DNA of 64,000 bases from Trichomonas vaginalis G3 (lineage: Eukaryota > Parabasalia > Trichomonadida > Trichomonadidae). Below the pieces are notes generated by a model. The model was not told the DNA's origin. It saw only the letters and a program-made list of their open reading frames with translations, and made no database searches. The DNA lies in NCBI RefSeq assembly GCF_026262505.1, contig NC_067203.1, forward strand, positions 16,628,392 through 16,692,391. Direction: 5' to 3'. The first letter of the stretch is position 1. Each line of letters opens with the position of its first letter. A program made the position numbers and the translations under genes. Shown one piece after another: positions 21,338 through 30,324 of this stretch.

Positions 21338-21580
21338 TCAAACTAACCACCCTTTTATTTTTGAAATTTTGAATCCATCAACTTTAAACATTTTATTCAA
21401 TTTACATGTTGTCAATTCTTCAAATAATTTTTTATTATTAGCATAATAGTCATTAAATTCTTCAACAGATGAAAAAATTTTTATTTCAGTTGGTTTAACA
21501 ACGTTTATTTTTTGTTGAACATTTTCACTTTCATTTATTTCTTCCTCCTCTGTTTCATTTATTTTTAAAATCGGTTTCAT
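21338..21580 (-). CDS. Polinton small ORF, 80 residues, unknown
   Basis: Acidic N-terminus (NETEEEEINESEN) followed by a short folded-looking segment (VEEFNDYYANNKKLFEELT). It runs against its neighbours. No family recognised; part of the fossil element. Confidence 0.5.
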   Translation of the reverse strand: MKPILKINETEEEEINESENVQQKINVVKPTEIKIFSSVEEFNDYYANNKKLFEELTTCKLNKMFKVDGFKISKIKGWLV

Positions 21581-21649
21581 TTATCATTAAATAAAAATTA
21601 GAATATAAGTGATGAAATATATTTTTTAATTAATAATATTAAATCAGAA

Positions 21650-21886
21650 ATGGCGGCAGGATTCTTTAAAAAATTATGGGATGGAATTAAGAAAGCTGCG
21701 GGTTGGGTTTATAAAAAGATTATTAAACCCGTTGCAAACTTTTTGGCACCAGTAGCGAAAACGGCAGGAACTATCATAGGTGGAGTATTAGGTACTAAAG
21801 CAGGTAATCCGGCGATGGGAGCACAAGCAGGTAACGCAGTTGGTGGAATTGCTGAAGGAATACTTAATAAAATAGGAGGTAGATAG
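21650..21886 (+). CDS. Polinton amphipathic Gly-rich peptide, candidate minor virion or membrane-active protein
   Basis: A 78-residue basic protein. Residues 1-35 form an amphipathic Lys/Trp helix (FFKKLWDGIKKAAGWVYKK) and 40-78 are Gly/Ala-rich. The shape is like small virion-associated or membrane-lytic peptides of adenovirus-type and Polinton-type elements, but the assignment is inference. It lies just upstream of the capsid gene. A second peptide with the same start lies on the other strand at 21990-22124. Confidence 0.6.
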   Translation: MAAGFFKKLWDGIKKAAGWVYKKIIKPVANFLAPVAKTAGTIIGGVLGTKAGNPAMGAQAGNAVGGIAEGILNKIGGR

Positions 21887-21989
21887 TGGAAAAATAAATA
21901 AATATTATTTTTATCTTAGTATCGGTGTAGTCTTTGATAAACTTTTTCTCCTTTATTTAAAACTTCTCTTATTGGGGCAGCTTTTGGTG

Positions 21990-22124
21990 TTATTGATTCA
22001 GCAACGTCACTAATTGCTTCTTTATTCTTAAATATCCAATTTGCCCCTTCTTCAATGTTTCCCAAACTTTACTCGCTCCTCTTTTTACTTTATCCCACAG
22101 TTTCTTAAATATACCTGCAGCCAT
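21990..22124 (-). CDS. Polinton short paralogue of the amphipathic peptide
   Basis: 44 codons starting MAAGIFKKLWDKVKRGASK, clearly related over its first 20-25 residues to the 78-residue peptide at 21650 but on the opposite strand. The two form a convergent pair. Part of the fossil element. Confidence 0.55.
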   Translation of the reverse strand: MAAGIFKKLWDKVKRGASKVWETLKKGQIGYLRIKKQLVTLLNQ

Positions 22125-22193
22125 AGTTGATTATTTCATTAAAATTAAAAATTCATTTTCATCTTTTAATTTTGATTTTTTATTTATTAATAA

Positions 22194-23834
22194 ATGACGA
22201 CTAACTATTTGGTGCCAAACACTAAACCGATTAATGGAAATGTGTTTCATTCATTCGAAAAGATAAATGAAATATTCGCAAAGAATGACGGTAGAAGATA
22301 TTATAGAGAACTTGAAAGTTCATGCTATGACTCTGATGCTCCATATTTTGATGATAAACAAACTCATTTAAGAATTACAAATCCGGCTCATGATGTGAAC
22401 CAATTAGGTGACACATATATTAAACGCAAAGTTAAAGCAACTCTAGTTTCAAATAAAGCTTTCACATGTGATGCCGCTTTTAAATGCATGCGTTTATTCG
22501 TTGGTTACAAATCATCAAATCAAAGCTTTAAACAATTAGAAGTAGAAACCGAAAGAGGTGATGCCGGTTATCTTCAGATGGATTGCGCCCGTGAATCTTT
22601 CGCATTTGCAACATATAAACCAAAATCAGAAAGGAAAGTTAAAAAGTTTGTTCATTCGTTATATAATAATGTTCAAAAATATGATAACTCAGTATGTGGT
22701 AAATATATTGACCCTTCAGAAGTTTTCAAGAAAGCAAATGAAGAAGTTGATGTCACTTTTGATATGATTATTCCGGTAAATGATTTGTTAGCATTTCAGG
22801 CGTTCGATGATTATCCTAAATCATTTGGTGATATCATTCTTAAATATTATGTTTTCAGGGATACTTTAGTATTTTGTCAGGTTGACCCGTTAAGAGTTGC
22901 TGATTTACAAAATTACGTTTATGAAAAGATAACTGATGAAAATTATGAAAAGATTATGAATCATGTTTATAAATATGATCGCAAATTCCAACAAATCGGA
23001 CTTCCTGCCAAATTAATTACAAGCTTAGCCGCTACATCTGCTGACGCAACAGTTGATGACGTTATTATTTCATGCACAAAGATGGAAGTTTTAGAGGATA
23101 AATGCATTACACCAGGATACGGTTTAATTGAAGAATCAGTTAAAGCAATACCACGTTTATTCAGTAAGGAAGATCCATTCATGATTCCAGCTCAACATAT
23201 TGACGTTCGTTCACTAAATGGAGGTTGCATCACTCCTGAAGGTATCAGCTCAGATTTCTCATACGCTCTTCATAATGTTACAGATGTTGTGTTAGCATTT
23301 CCGAAGAATGCAATGCAAAGAACAGTTTTAGAAAATCCAATGCTTCGAGGTCTTCAGGTCACTATAGATTCCAGAAACTTCCCCGATCAAGCGATGACCA
23401 CAGTGGGCGACATATTCTTTACACGTATGCTTCAAGCTTCTGATTTAGATGGAGTGAATGAATGCACAGAAGAATACGAGGACTCATTAACTAGACCACT
23501 GAATGCAGATGATGGCACGCCATTAGCTAGAACATGGAAAGACCAAACTTCATTCTTATGCACTATTCCAGTTCAACGTGATGGAGCGGGTATATTCTTT
23601 GATGGATTAGAAACTTTCAACTCACAAGTTACAGTACAAGTGAAAGCTTATCCAATCATTCAGGGTGAAAATGACACTTACTGTTCAAAGGTGACAAATC
23701 CTCCTCAGGTTTGGTTTACTAGGACTACATATTGGACATGGACACCGGATGAAGGTTTGAAATATCATCCAACAGGTACACCACCACAGTATAGAAGTTC
23801 ATATGATGAAATATTGATGAATAGAAATGTTTAA
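22194..23834 (+). CDS. Polinton major capsid-type protein (double jelly-roll)
   Basis: A 546-residue protein with the length, beta-rich composition and position (next to the ATPase gene) of the double-jelly-roll capsid-type protein that Polintons share with adenovirus-like and NCLDV-like viruses. Signature-like stretches include VDVTFDMIIPVNDLLAF and the C-terminal TYWTWTPDEGLKYHP. It is preceded by TTTTTATTTATTAATAAATG, the element's promoter type. The family call rests on context and general sequence character, not on a profile match. Confidence 0.7.
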   Translation: MTTNYLVPNTKPINGNVFHSFEKINEIFAKNDGRRYYRELESSCYDSDAPYFDDKQTHLRITNPAHDVNQLGDTYIKRKVKATLVSNKAFTCDAAFKCMRLFVGYKSSNQSFKQLEVETERGDAGYLQMDCARESFAFATYKPKSERKVKKFVHSLYNNVQKYDNSVCGKYIDPSEVFKKANEEVDVTFDMIIPVNDLLAFQAFDDYPKSFGDIILKYYVFRDTLVFCQVDPLRVADLQNYVYEKITDENYEKIMNHVYKYDRKFQQIGLPAKLITSLAATSADATVDDVIISCTKMEVLEDKCITPGYGLIEESVKAIPRLFSKEDPFMIPAQHIDVRSLNGGCITPEGISSDFSYALHNVTDVVLAFPKNAMQRTVLENPMLRGLQVTIDSRNFPDQAMTTVGDIFFTRMLQASDLDGVNECTEEYEDSLTRPLNADDGTPLARTWKDQTSFLCTIPVQRDGAGIFFDGLETFNSQVTVQVKAYPIIQGENDTYCSKVTNPPQVWFTRTTYWTWTPDEGLKYHPTGTPPQYRSSYDEILMNRNV

Positions 23835-23858
23835 AATTATAAATTTATTTTTGATTAA

Positions 23859-23978
23859 ATGGATTTAAATTCATCCACTCCTTATGAAGAATTAGCAGGA
23901 GTATATAATACATACATAGATGATATGATTAATGAAGCATTGAGTGATAATAAAATGCTCTATCTAAGGAAAAATTAA
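23859..23978 (+). CDS. Polinton small ORF, 39 residues, between capsid and ATPase genes
   Basis: MDLNSSTPYEELAG start, preceded by AATTTATTTTTGATTAA like other genes of the element. Its stop TAA overlaps the ATG of the ATPase gene (TAATG at 23976-23980), suggesting coupled expression or compact packing. Confidence 0.5.
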   Translation: MDLNSSTPYEELAGVYNTYIDDMINEALSDNKMLYLRKN

Positions 23979-24685
23979 TGAAAATTCCATATTCTGAATG
24001 TTACTTAAATTCAATCACTGCAGCAATTGGTAAACAAAATAAAGGTAAAACATTAACGATATTAAAACAAATTATCATTATTGCTAACACTTCCCCCTAT
24101 TCACATGTGTTAATTTATATCAACCGTTCAGGTTCACCTTCAGATGATACATTTGAATCTTTAAAGCATTTAATCAAAATTCCAATTATTTATTTATCAC
24201 AAGAAGAAGCAGAAGATTATTTAAAAAACTTTTTAATGTATAAAGAATTATATAATACAATCAAGAAGCAAGGATTAGAGGATAAAATTATTGATAAACA
24301 ACGGGATGAATTATTTGAAACACTTTCTATTTCAAATTTTGATAGAGAATTTTTGCATTCACTCATTTTTCTAGATGATGCAGTGAAATCAAAACTAATA
24401 ACAAATGAGAAATCATATTTTAATCAGTTATTAACTCAATGTCGACACATTCAGTGTTCATTCTTCATGGCTGTTCAATACTTCAAAGCATTAAGCACAA
24501 ACATTAAATCAAATCTATCAACCCTTTTCATTTTCAGTGGGTTTAGTCGTCAACAGTTGAACGTTATGCTTTATCAAGTGAATTTACCAATGAGCATTAA
24601 TGAACTTTACACACAATATCAGCAATTAGGTGAACATGGAAAAATAATAGTTGATTTAAATAAAGGAGGTGTTAAATTTGATTAA
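23978..24685 (+). CDS. Polinton A32-like packaging ATPase
   Basis: A 235-residue P-loop ATPase. Walker A is GKQNKGKT (residues 18-25); Walker B is SLIFLDDA (about 127-134), followed by a sensor-like segment (SFFMAVQY). Size and motif spacing fit the FtsK/HerA-class A32-type ATPases that pump DNA into virion shells in Polintons, adenovirus-like viruses and NCLDVs. It directly follows the capsid-type gene, the usual order. Part of the fossil element. Confidence 0.85.
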   Translation: MKIPYSECYLNSITAAIGKQNKGKTLTILKQIIIIANTSPYSHVLIYINRSGSPSDDTFESLKHLIKIPIIYLSQEEAEDYLKNFLMYKELYNTIKKQGLEDKIIDKQRDELFETLSISNFDREFLHSLIFLDDAVKSKLITNEKSYFNQLLTQCRHIQCSFFMAVQYFKALSTNIKSNLSTLFIFSGFSRQQLNVMLYQVNLPMSINELYTQYQQLGEHGKIIVDLNKGGVKFD

Positions 24686-24725
24686 CTTTTTATAATTAAT
24701 TTTTATTTTTTATTTATAATTAAAC

Positions 24726-25625
24726 ATGACAGAAATAGCAAATCTTCTACAGGTTCCATTAAAACAAGGGACAAACAAAAAGGGTGCATATAATAGAACT
24801 ATGAAAGTTCCTGATGGAATGAAAGAATTAGTTCATATTGTTGCTGGTCTTCAAAAAGATGTTAAACAAATGAGAAACGTTTTAACATTACCAGAAGCTC
24901 AAGCATATGCCAAACGTCAAGGTCCAAATTGGGAAGCACACGAAGCAGACATTACGGGTCCAAATGGAAAACCTGATGGTATAAATGAAGTTTTCGTTAC
25001 TGATGGTCAAGGTAATATTAAAGTCATAAATGGTTATAAATTAACTATAACTGATTATCCTAAACGTAAAGCATATAATGAACGTTATCCTATGCAATTT
25101 GATGAAAATGGAAAAGCTGTTAAACAATACATTGGAGAAGGTGAAAATGGTCCAATTAATTCATACCGTTATAATCCATATTCTTATTTCAATGAAGAAT
25201 TAAATGCTATTGAAGAGGGACCGGATGGATTACCACAATATTCTAACAAGTTTGATGGTCAATATGCAAATATTAGACCTGAAATTTCAGCTAAGAAATT
25301 CTTTAAAGTTGCTTTATTCGATCCAGTTTTCGCAAATGTTAAAGATGAACTTAAACAGCAATTCCAACCAATTATAGTAGCAAGAATTGCATCAGGTGCT
25401 TTATCTCAAGCATTCAAAGATTTAATTAAGAAACCATTATATCAGCAACGTGGTTTAACTTATGATTTAGTTAAGGAATCAGATAAAAGAAAATTTGAGA
25501 AATCAGATGATTATAAGAATGCAATTAATGAATATATTAGGTCTATTAATTACAATGAACCAGCTAAAAATCATCTTCAAGAACAAATACAGGGAATAAT
25601 AGATTCAAAACTTCCAGCAAAATAA
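24726..25625 (+). CDS. Polinton structural-type protein, 299 residues
   Basis: Not firmly recognised. Position between the ATPase and another structural-type gene, and its Gly/Asn/Pro-rich middle ([20 protein letters not shown], then [11 protein letters not shown]), suggest a virion or scaffold component. A promoter-like TTTTTATTTATAATTAAAC precedes the ATG. Confidence 0.55.
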   Translation: MTEIANLLQVPLKQGTNKKGAYNRTMKVPDGMKELVHIVAGLQKDVKQMRNVLTLPEAQAYAKRQGPNWEAHEADITGPNGKPDGINEVFVTDGQGNIKVINGYKLTITDYPKRKAYNERYPMQFDENGKAVKQYIGEGENGPINSYRYNPYSYFNEELNAIEEGPDGLPQYSNKFDGQYANIRPEISAKKFFKVALFDPVFANVKDELKQQFQPIIVARIASGALSQAFKDLIKKPLYQQRGLTYDLVKESDKRKFEKSDDYKNAINEYIRSINYNEPAKNHLQEQIQGIIDSKLPAK

Positions 25626-25657
25626 AAGTTTAAATATATTTTTTTATTCGATTATAA

Positions 25658-26314
25658 ATGAGAAGACGTTTCACTAGTCAAAAGAACACTAACGCAAAAG
25701 CAGAGATTACGGTTAGTTATCACGTAAATGATGATAAATCACGAATTATTCAAAATGTTAAAGTTAATGTTAGCCCTGAATTAACAAGGTCAGCAACTCA
25801 ACCAAATTTATTAACTCATAACTTACCGAAAAAGGAGGAGGAGCAAAATAAAGAAGATGGAGACCCAATCATTTTATCTGAACCCGGTAAAGAACCTGTT
25901 GAAATTCCCACTTATCCAACATACCCAGCACCACTTGATAACCCATATAAAATAGACATTAATTCTGAATTAATGAAAATTTACCGTGATATAATAATTA
26001 ATAATTATGATTCAATAATAAATTTAATTGATCAATCCGGTTTAATTATTTTACCTTATGAATCATTAATTCACATTATCGCCATTCTTTGTGATGTTCA
26101 AGATTCAGACGTTAAGATTCAATTTTTCATAGATGATGAGGTTTCATGCTGCGGAACAGTTGCAAAAATAAATCCTATAAAGGATATTAGCACAATTAAG
26201 ATATCAAAGAACGGAACAACAACTGAACTTCATTTAACATATAATGATATTTATAATAAAATAGTTGATGAATATAAAATATCACTTGAAAAATTCTTTG
26301 TTAAGGCTATTTAA
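25658..26314 (+). CDS. Polinton ORF, 218 residues, unknown
   Basis: Basic N-terminus (MRRRFTSQKN), Pro/Glu-rich linker (about 65-100) and a folded C-terminal half. No family recognised. Ends a few bases past the 3' end of the opposing gene (convergent overlap of about 4 bp at 26311-26314). Confidence 0.5.
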   Translation: MRRRFTSQKNTNAKAEITVSYHVNDDKSRIIQNVKVNVSPELTRSATQPNLLTHNLPKKEEEQNKEDGDPIILSEPGKEPVEIPTYPTYPAPLDNPYKIDINSELMKIYRDIIINNYDSIINLIDQSGLIILPYESLIHIIAILCDVQDSDVKIQFFIDDEVSCCGTVAKINPIKDISTIKISKNGTTTELHLTYNDIYNKIVDEYKISLEKFFVKAI

Positions 26315-26790
26315 TATTCAAGCATTAACATTATCGAATAATAATCCTTTGAATCATAATCAATAATAATTGACCTTTCACCAGTTTCTATCGTTTGTTT
26401 TATTTCTTTTTGTTCCCCACTATCCGGATCGGTCATTGTAATTGTTTTTGTTATAGTATCAGCTTTATCTTTAACTTCAATCTTTTTTCCATCGGGATAT
26501 TTAAACCAAAATTCCAAAAATTCGATATTGTCAATCTGTTCATATTTTAATCTATCAATTACATTTTTAATACCATCTGAAAATCTTATGAAATGGTCAT
26601 TATATGGGTTTGATTGAACTAAATTTGAATGAAGTGAAATATAACCTGTTGATGAATATGACACTGACTCATATTTTCTGAAAACACTAAAATTTATAAC
26701 ATGAATGAATTTCTTATTCGTTGAATTTATGAATTCTTGAGGTAATCTTATTCTAGTTTTATTTATCACTGGAAAATAACGCTTTACCAT
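26311..26790 (-). CDS. Polinton candidate minor capsid/penton-like protein
   Basis: 159 residues from the ATG at 26790; the frame is open further only through a TTG. Beta-rich with the segments VINFSVFRKYESVSY and TGYISLHSNLVQSNPY, of the kind seen in single-jelly-roll minor capsid proteins of Polintons and virophages. This is a weak assignment. It diverges from a short plus-strand ORF at 26810 across about 20 bp. Confidence 0.45.
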   Translation of the reverse strand: MVKRYFPVINKTRIRLPQEFINSTNKKFIHVINFSVFRKYESVSYSSTGYISLHSNLVQSNPYNDHFIRFSDGIKNVIDRLKYEQIDNIEFLEFWFKYPDGKKIEVKDKADTITKTITMTDPDSGEQKEIKQTIETGERSIIIDYDSKDYYSIMLMLEY

Positions 26791-26809
26791 ATTTTTAATC
26801 GTAATAAAA

Positions 26810-26974
26810 ATGTCAATTATCAATATTATTTCGAATAATAACTGTGAATTAAATTTAACAGTTAGCGGAATTTATAATGTTACTCTCGTTTCTGTGAGTG
26901 GTAAATTTAATCCCATTCTTTTAGACCCTTCAGATTATATATCATTTATTAAAGATGACTATGAGCCGCCATAG
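26810..26974 (+). CDS. Polinton short ORF (54 codons), unknown
   Basis: Starts MSIINIISNN after AATCGTAATAAAA and ends inside a GC-rich double hairpin. Probably a fossil part of a larger gene region (26810-27560) in which only pieces are open. Confidence 0.4.
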   Translation: MSIINIISNNNCELNLTVSGIYNVTLVSVSGKFNPILLDPSDYISFIKDDYEPP

Positions 26975-26990
26975 CGGCGGGTCGTAGACC
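26965..26990. repeat. Double-hairpin module H1
   Basis: Stem GCCGC/GCGGC (loop CATA) at 26965-26978, then GGTC/GACC (loop GTA) at 26980-26990. GC-rich against an AT-rich element. Confidence 0.8.
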
Positions 26991-27007
26991 ATGAAAAAAC
27001 GTATGAT

Positions 27008-27331
27008 ATGTATATAAATAATGTGATAGCGAAATGGGATATTAACATGATTTTAAGTTATTTAAATGAATCATTTATCGTATGGTATGAAGAAAATTTT
27101 AAATCAAAACCTGATAAACTTTTTGAACTTGATGAAATAAATAACCTTATTAAATTCCCGCTGAAAATTAAATTTTGTACTCCTCATCTTCGTTCATTGT
27201 TGGGGATATTAAATTTTGAAAAAGATGTTGGGGATGTTTTGTATTCTGACACTGGTTCCAATTTCATTTTAATCAAATGTGATAAAGTTAATACCCCAAT
27301 GAGATTTTTCGCATCAAACATTAGACCCTAA
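27008..27331 (+). CDS. Polinton ORF, 107 residues, unknown
   Basis: Begins MYINNVIAKWDINM; no family recognised. Lies in the fossil stretch between the minor-capsid-like gene and the fibre gene. Confidence 0.4.
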   Translation: MYINNVIAKWDINMILSYLNESFIVWYEENFKSKPDKLFELDEINNLIKFPLKIKFCTPHLRSLLGILNFEKDVGDVLYSDTGSNFILIKCDKVNTPMRFFASNIRP

Positions 27332-27575
27332 CTCTTACCCATCAATACAAAACATTTTATCCATCAACTTAAACACATTTTCTTTATCATATCCGTTTCA
27401 ATTATCCGGGAATTCATTTATTCTTCATTCAAAAGATTTATCAAATATTAAATTTAGAATAACTGACCTATTTGATTGTGATTTAGAATTTATGAATGAA
27501 ATATTATGGCAATTTCAAATAGAGAAAATAGCTGATGAGATAACGGATTAAATATTTATTTTTAAATCGTAATAA

Positions 27576-29732
27576 ATGATTAAACAACAACAACCACAAC
27601 AACTTAAGGCGCAAAGCACCCAGGTCCTTCAGACCATTACATACGCCACATATGCATATAATTCAAAGAGGGCAGAACAAACGCAAAGGTTGAAATATGG
27701 AGATTTGGAGATAGTATTGAAAAATGACCATTTCGAATTCGTTTGCAAAGGTGGTGCAGTGATATCAAATATAAAAGAAATTTTATTTATGAATTCAAAA
27801 ATTAAAGGAATAACGGATGATATAACATCAATTCCACCAGAAGAACAAAGATATTACGCATTAAATGCATTTCCTAAAGTTTTGAAGATTGGAAGATTTA
27901 ATTTAAATGAGGAATTCATAGAAGGTTTCCTAAATGACATAATGAAGAAGGCAGATAAGGAATACGTTAATACTGAATTAATGAAGAAGGCAAATTTGGT
28001 TTATGTTGATGAAAAAGATAATGAAATTAAAGAAAAGGTTGAATGGTATCATGAATGGACATTGGAGACTTTTAAAGTTAAAGCTGATACAGAATGGGTT
28101 TCAGGATGTTTAGACCTTAAAGCAGATAAAACTTATGTTAATACTGAATTAATGAAGAAGGCAGATAAGGAATACGTTAATACTGAATTAAATAAGAAGG
28201 TAGATAAGGAAAAAGTTATTTCATTCATTAATACTGAGTTAGCAAAGAAAGCTGATATATCATTTGTTAATGAAGAAATAAAACAATCAGAGGTCTATTT
28301 TACTCCACCATTTTTAAATTTTATGAAATCATCAGATAAAACATTTCAATCTATTGAATGGTTATGTTTCGATGGAGTGACCACGTATTTATTTTATACA
28401 ACTGGAGTGCTTTATTATTTTAAAACAAATGATTTTAAAAACTATGAATCATTTACTCCATCTGTTTTGAATCCTGATACACGAGAGTCAATCATTAATC
28501 CAAGAATTTTATATGTTGAATATAATAACGGTAAATTTATGGGAATGATAACGATTGGAGATGATTTTTGCCCTTGTTATTCATTCAATTGTATCCAATG
28601 GTTCAAATGTAATTTAAATCAAGATGCTAAATTTAAATATCTAAATAAACCTATTAGATGCGTTAATAATAAATGGGTACTAATTTATGAAGTCAATCAA
28701 ATTTTCATTAGTGAGGATGGGATAAATTATTATATGTTTAGTATGATGTCATCAGATTTGGAAATTAATTATACAAGTAAATGGTATTACATTAACAGCA
28801 TGTATTTTATCCTACAAAATGATAAAATTTATAGATCATATTCAATACCATTTGGTCGTTTTGAACAAATTTTTCAAGCTGATGGAGACATTGAAGCTTT
28901 ATGTTATGCTTCAAATGTTTGTGTTCTTGTTTCAGGTGGTATGGTCTATTCATATCCTGTAAGTTATAACAGACATATTTATTTATCACAGGATTTTTCA
29001 GAGGATCCAGAGAAAACACCAAGTTGGGAATTGGTTTATTCATTCACTCCAAAATATACTCGAAATTATAGATTTACAAATTTATTTTATATTGATGGGT
29101 ATTTCATTGCTTTTGGATGTGGTGATTTAGTAAATATCAGTAGTGATGGAAGAAATTGGTCTGAAATCACAAAATTTCAAGATGTTAGAAAAGCAATTTT
29201 CAAAAATAATACGTTAATATTGATGACAAGACCAATTTTAATTTCTCACCCAGTTTCAATATTATATAATAAATTCAATATTCATAATGGATTAAATACA
29301 ATTCTTGAGATGATTTACCCCATTGGTTCAATATATACATCAATGAATTCAACAAATCCAGCTGATGTATTCGGTTTCGGTACATGGCAACAAATAACCT
29401 ATCGTTTCCTCTATTGTGCTAACTCTTCAAAACAAACAGGAGGCTCAAAGAAAATTTTAGAAGCAAACCTTCCACCGCATAAGCACACAGGAACTACAAA
29501 CTTTTCTGGCGACCATATCCACTCATTAAAAGACCACCCATTATACAACTCAGACTATGAAGCTGGCTATGACGTTTTATCTCCAGCTTATAACCATTCA
29601 ACAAAAAAGACTTTTCGACCAACTGAACCAGGAGGTAATCATTCACACACTTTCACAACAAATCCAACAGGCTCGGGTGAAGATTATATGCCACCTTATA
29701 TGACAGTTTATGCATGGTACCGCGTTCAATGA
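27576..29732 (+). CDS. Polinton phage-like fibre protein
   Basis: A 718-residue protein with the layout of a trimeric tail fibre. The N-terminus is Gln-rich; about 125-235 carry repeats of the type KKADKEYVNTEL, a coiled-coil shaft; a large beta-rich domain follows (about 240-570). The last 150 residues match the phage tail-collar/gp10-gp12-like tip: YPIGSIYTSMNSTNPADVFG, then TGGSKKILEANLPPHKH, HIHSL, NHSHTFTTN and PPYMTVYAWYRVQ, with paired His-x-His motifs that bind metal in such fibres. This points to a receptor-binding or spike role in a virion. A phage-like tip in a eukaryotic DNA element implies past exchange with bacteriophage or giant-virus genes. Part of the fossil element. Confidence 0.8.
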   Translation: MIKQQQPQQLKAQSTQVLQTITYATYAYNSKRAEQTQRLKYGDLEIVLKNDHFEFVCKGGAVISNIKEILFMNSKIKGITDDITSIPPEEQRYYALNAFPKVLKIGRFNLNEEFIEGFLNDIMKKADKEYVNTELMKKANLVYVDEKDNEIKEKVEWYHEWTLETFKVKADTEWVSGCLDLKADKTYVNTELMKKADKEYVNTELNKKVDKEKVISFINTELAKKADISFVNEEIKQSEVYFTPPFLNFMKSSDKTFQSIEWLCFDGVTTYLFYTTGVLYYFKTNDFKNYESFTPSVLNPDTRESIINPRILYVEYNNGKFMGMITIGDDFCPCYSFNCIQWFKCNLNQDAKFKYLNKPIRCVNNKWVLIYEVNQIFISEDGINYYMFSMMSSDLEINYTSKWYYINSMYFILQNDKIYRSYSIPFGRFEQIFQADGDIEALCYASNVCVLVSGGMVYSYPVSYNRHIYLSQDFSEDPEKTPSWELVYSFTPKYTRNYRFTNLFYIDGYFIAFGCGDLVNISSDGRNWSEITKFQDVRKAIFKNNTLILMTRPILISHPVSILYNKFNIHNGLNTILEMIYPIGSIYTSMNSTNPADVFGFGTWQQITYRFLYCANSSKQTGGSKKILEANLPPHKHTGTTNFSGDHIHSLKDHPLYNSDYEAGYDVLSPAYNHSTKKTFRPTEPGGNHSHTFTTNPTGSGEDYMPPYMTVYAWYRVQ
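27608..27635. repeat. Double-hairpin module H2
   Basis: GGCGC/GCACC (loop AAA, one mismatch) then GGTC/GACC (loop CTTCA), within codons 11-20 of the fibre gene. The same sequence, inverted, recurs as H6 in the integrase gene. Confidence 0.8.
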
Positions 29733-29756
29733 ACGCTCAATGTTTGTTTCACAAAC
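29722..29756. repeat. Double-hairpin module H3
   Basis: GCGTTC/GAACGC (loop AAT) at 29722-29736 and GTTTG/CAAAC (loop TTTCA) at 29742-29756. It covers the stop codon of the fibre gene and could also act in 3'-end formation. Confidence 0.75.
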
Positions 29757-29794
29757 TTTAGAACGGCATAATTTAAATTTTTATTTTAGTATAA

Positions 29795-29980
29795 ATGGAT
29801 ACCCCACAAGCTCAAAATTTACCACGAATCATAACAAGGGAGGAAATGATAAAAATGATGCAAGAACTAATTAAAAACAACAAACCACGAAAACCAAGAA
29901 GATGCGGTTATGCAGTAATGATGGAAAGAAGAACCCAGAAGGGTTCGGCGTCTCGAAGAGACGTTGTCGAAGAGGAATAA
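29795..29980 (+). CDS. Polinton small basic ORF, 61 residues
   Basis: Arg/Lys-rich (NKPRKPRRCG, MMERRTQKG). A DNA-binding core-protein role is possible but not shown. Its ATG follows AATTTTTATTTTAGTATAA. The last third is made of double hairpin H4. Confidence 0.5.
   Translation: MDTPQAQNLPRIITREEMIKMMQELIKNNKPRKPRRCGYAVMMERRTQKGSASRRDVVEEE
29931..29963. repeat. Double-hairpin module H4
   Basis: GAACCC/GGGTTC (loop AGAA) then CGTCTC/GAGACG (loop GAA). It is translated in frame as the C-terminal part of the 61-residue ORF. Confidence 0.75.
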
Positions 29981-29983
29981 AAA

Positions 29984-30304
29984 TTAAATTTGGATAGAGT
30001 TTAAAAATTCATCTTTATTAAATTCATCTCTTCCAATCAATTTATTTATTCTATTAAATTCTTTTATTTTTGCTTCACTCAGTTTAAGGATTGAACGGTA
30101 AGTTTCTAACTTTTCGATTATTTCCTTCTTCTCTTTATCGTTTTCAATTACTTTAGTTTTATGGGCATCAGCCCCGCCGCATTGCGGCTTCTTTTTGTAA
30201 TAGCATATTTTTGATTTAATTCTGTTTAGTTTCTTTTTATATTCATTGTCTGGACTCTGAATCTTAATTGAATCAGGACTCTTGGCTGCTTTGTTGTCAC
30301 TCAT
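29984..30304 (-). CDS. Polinton basic coiled-coil ORF, 106 residues
   Basis: Lys-rich helical protein (EYKKKLNRIKSKICYYKKK, later KEKKEIIEKLETY). Its ATG is preceded by TTTATTTCGTAAGAA, the same 11 bases that precede the start codons in the terminal repeats. Convergent with the 61-residue ORF. Confidence 0.5.
   Translation of the reverse strand: MSDNKAAKSPDSIKIQSPDNEYKKKLNRIKSKICYYKKKPQCGGADAHKTKVIENDKEKKEIIEKLETYRSILKLSEAKIKEFNRINKLIGRDEFNKDEFLNSIQI
30163..30188. repeat. Double-hairpin module H5
   Basis: GGGC/GCCC (loop ATCA) then GCCGC/GCGGC (loop ATT). It is read in frame inside the 106-residue ORF as CGGADA. On the minus strand it has the same order as H1. Confidence 0.8.
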
Positions 30305-30324
30305 TTCTTACGAAATAAAAAAAA

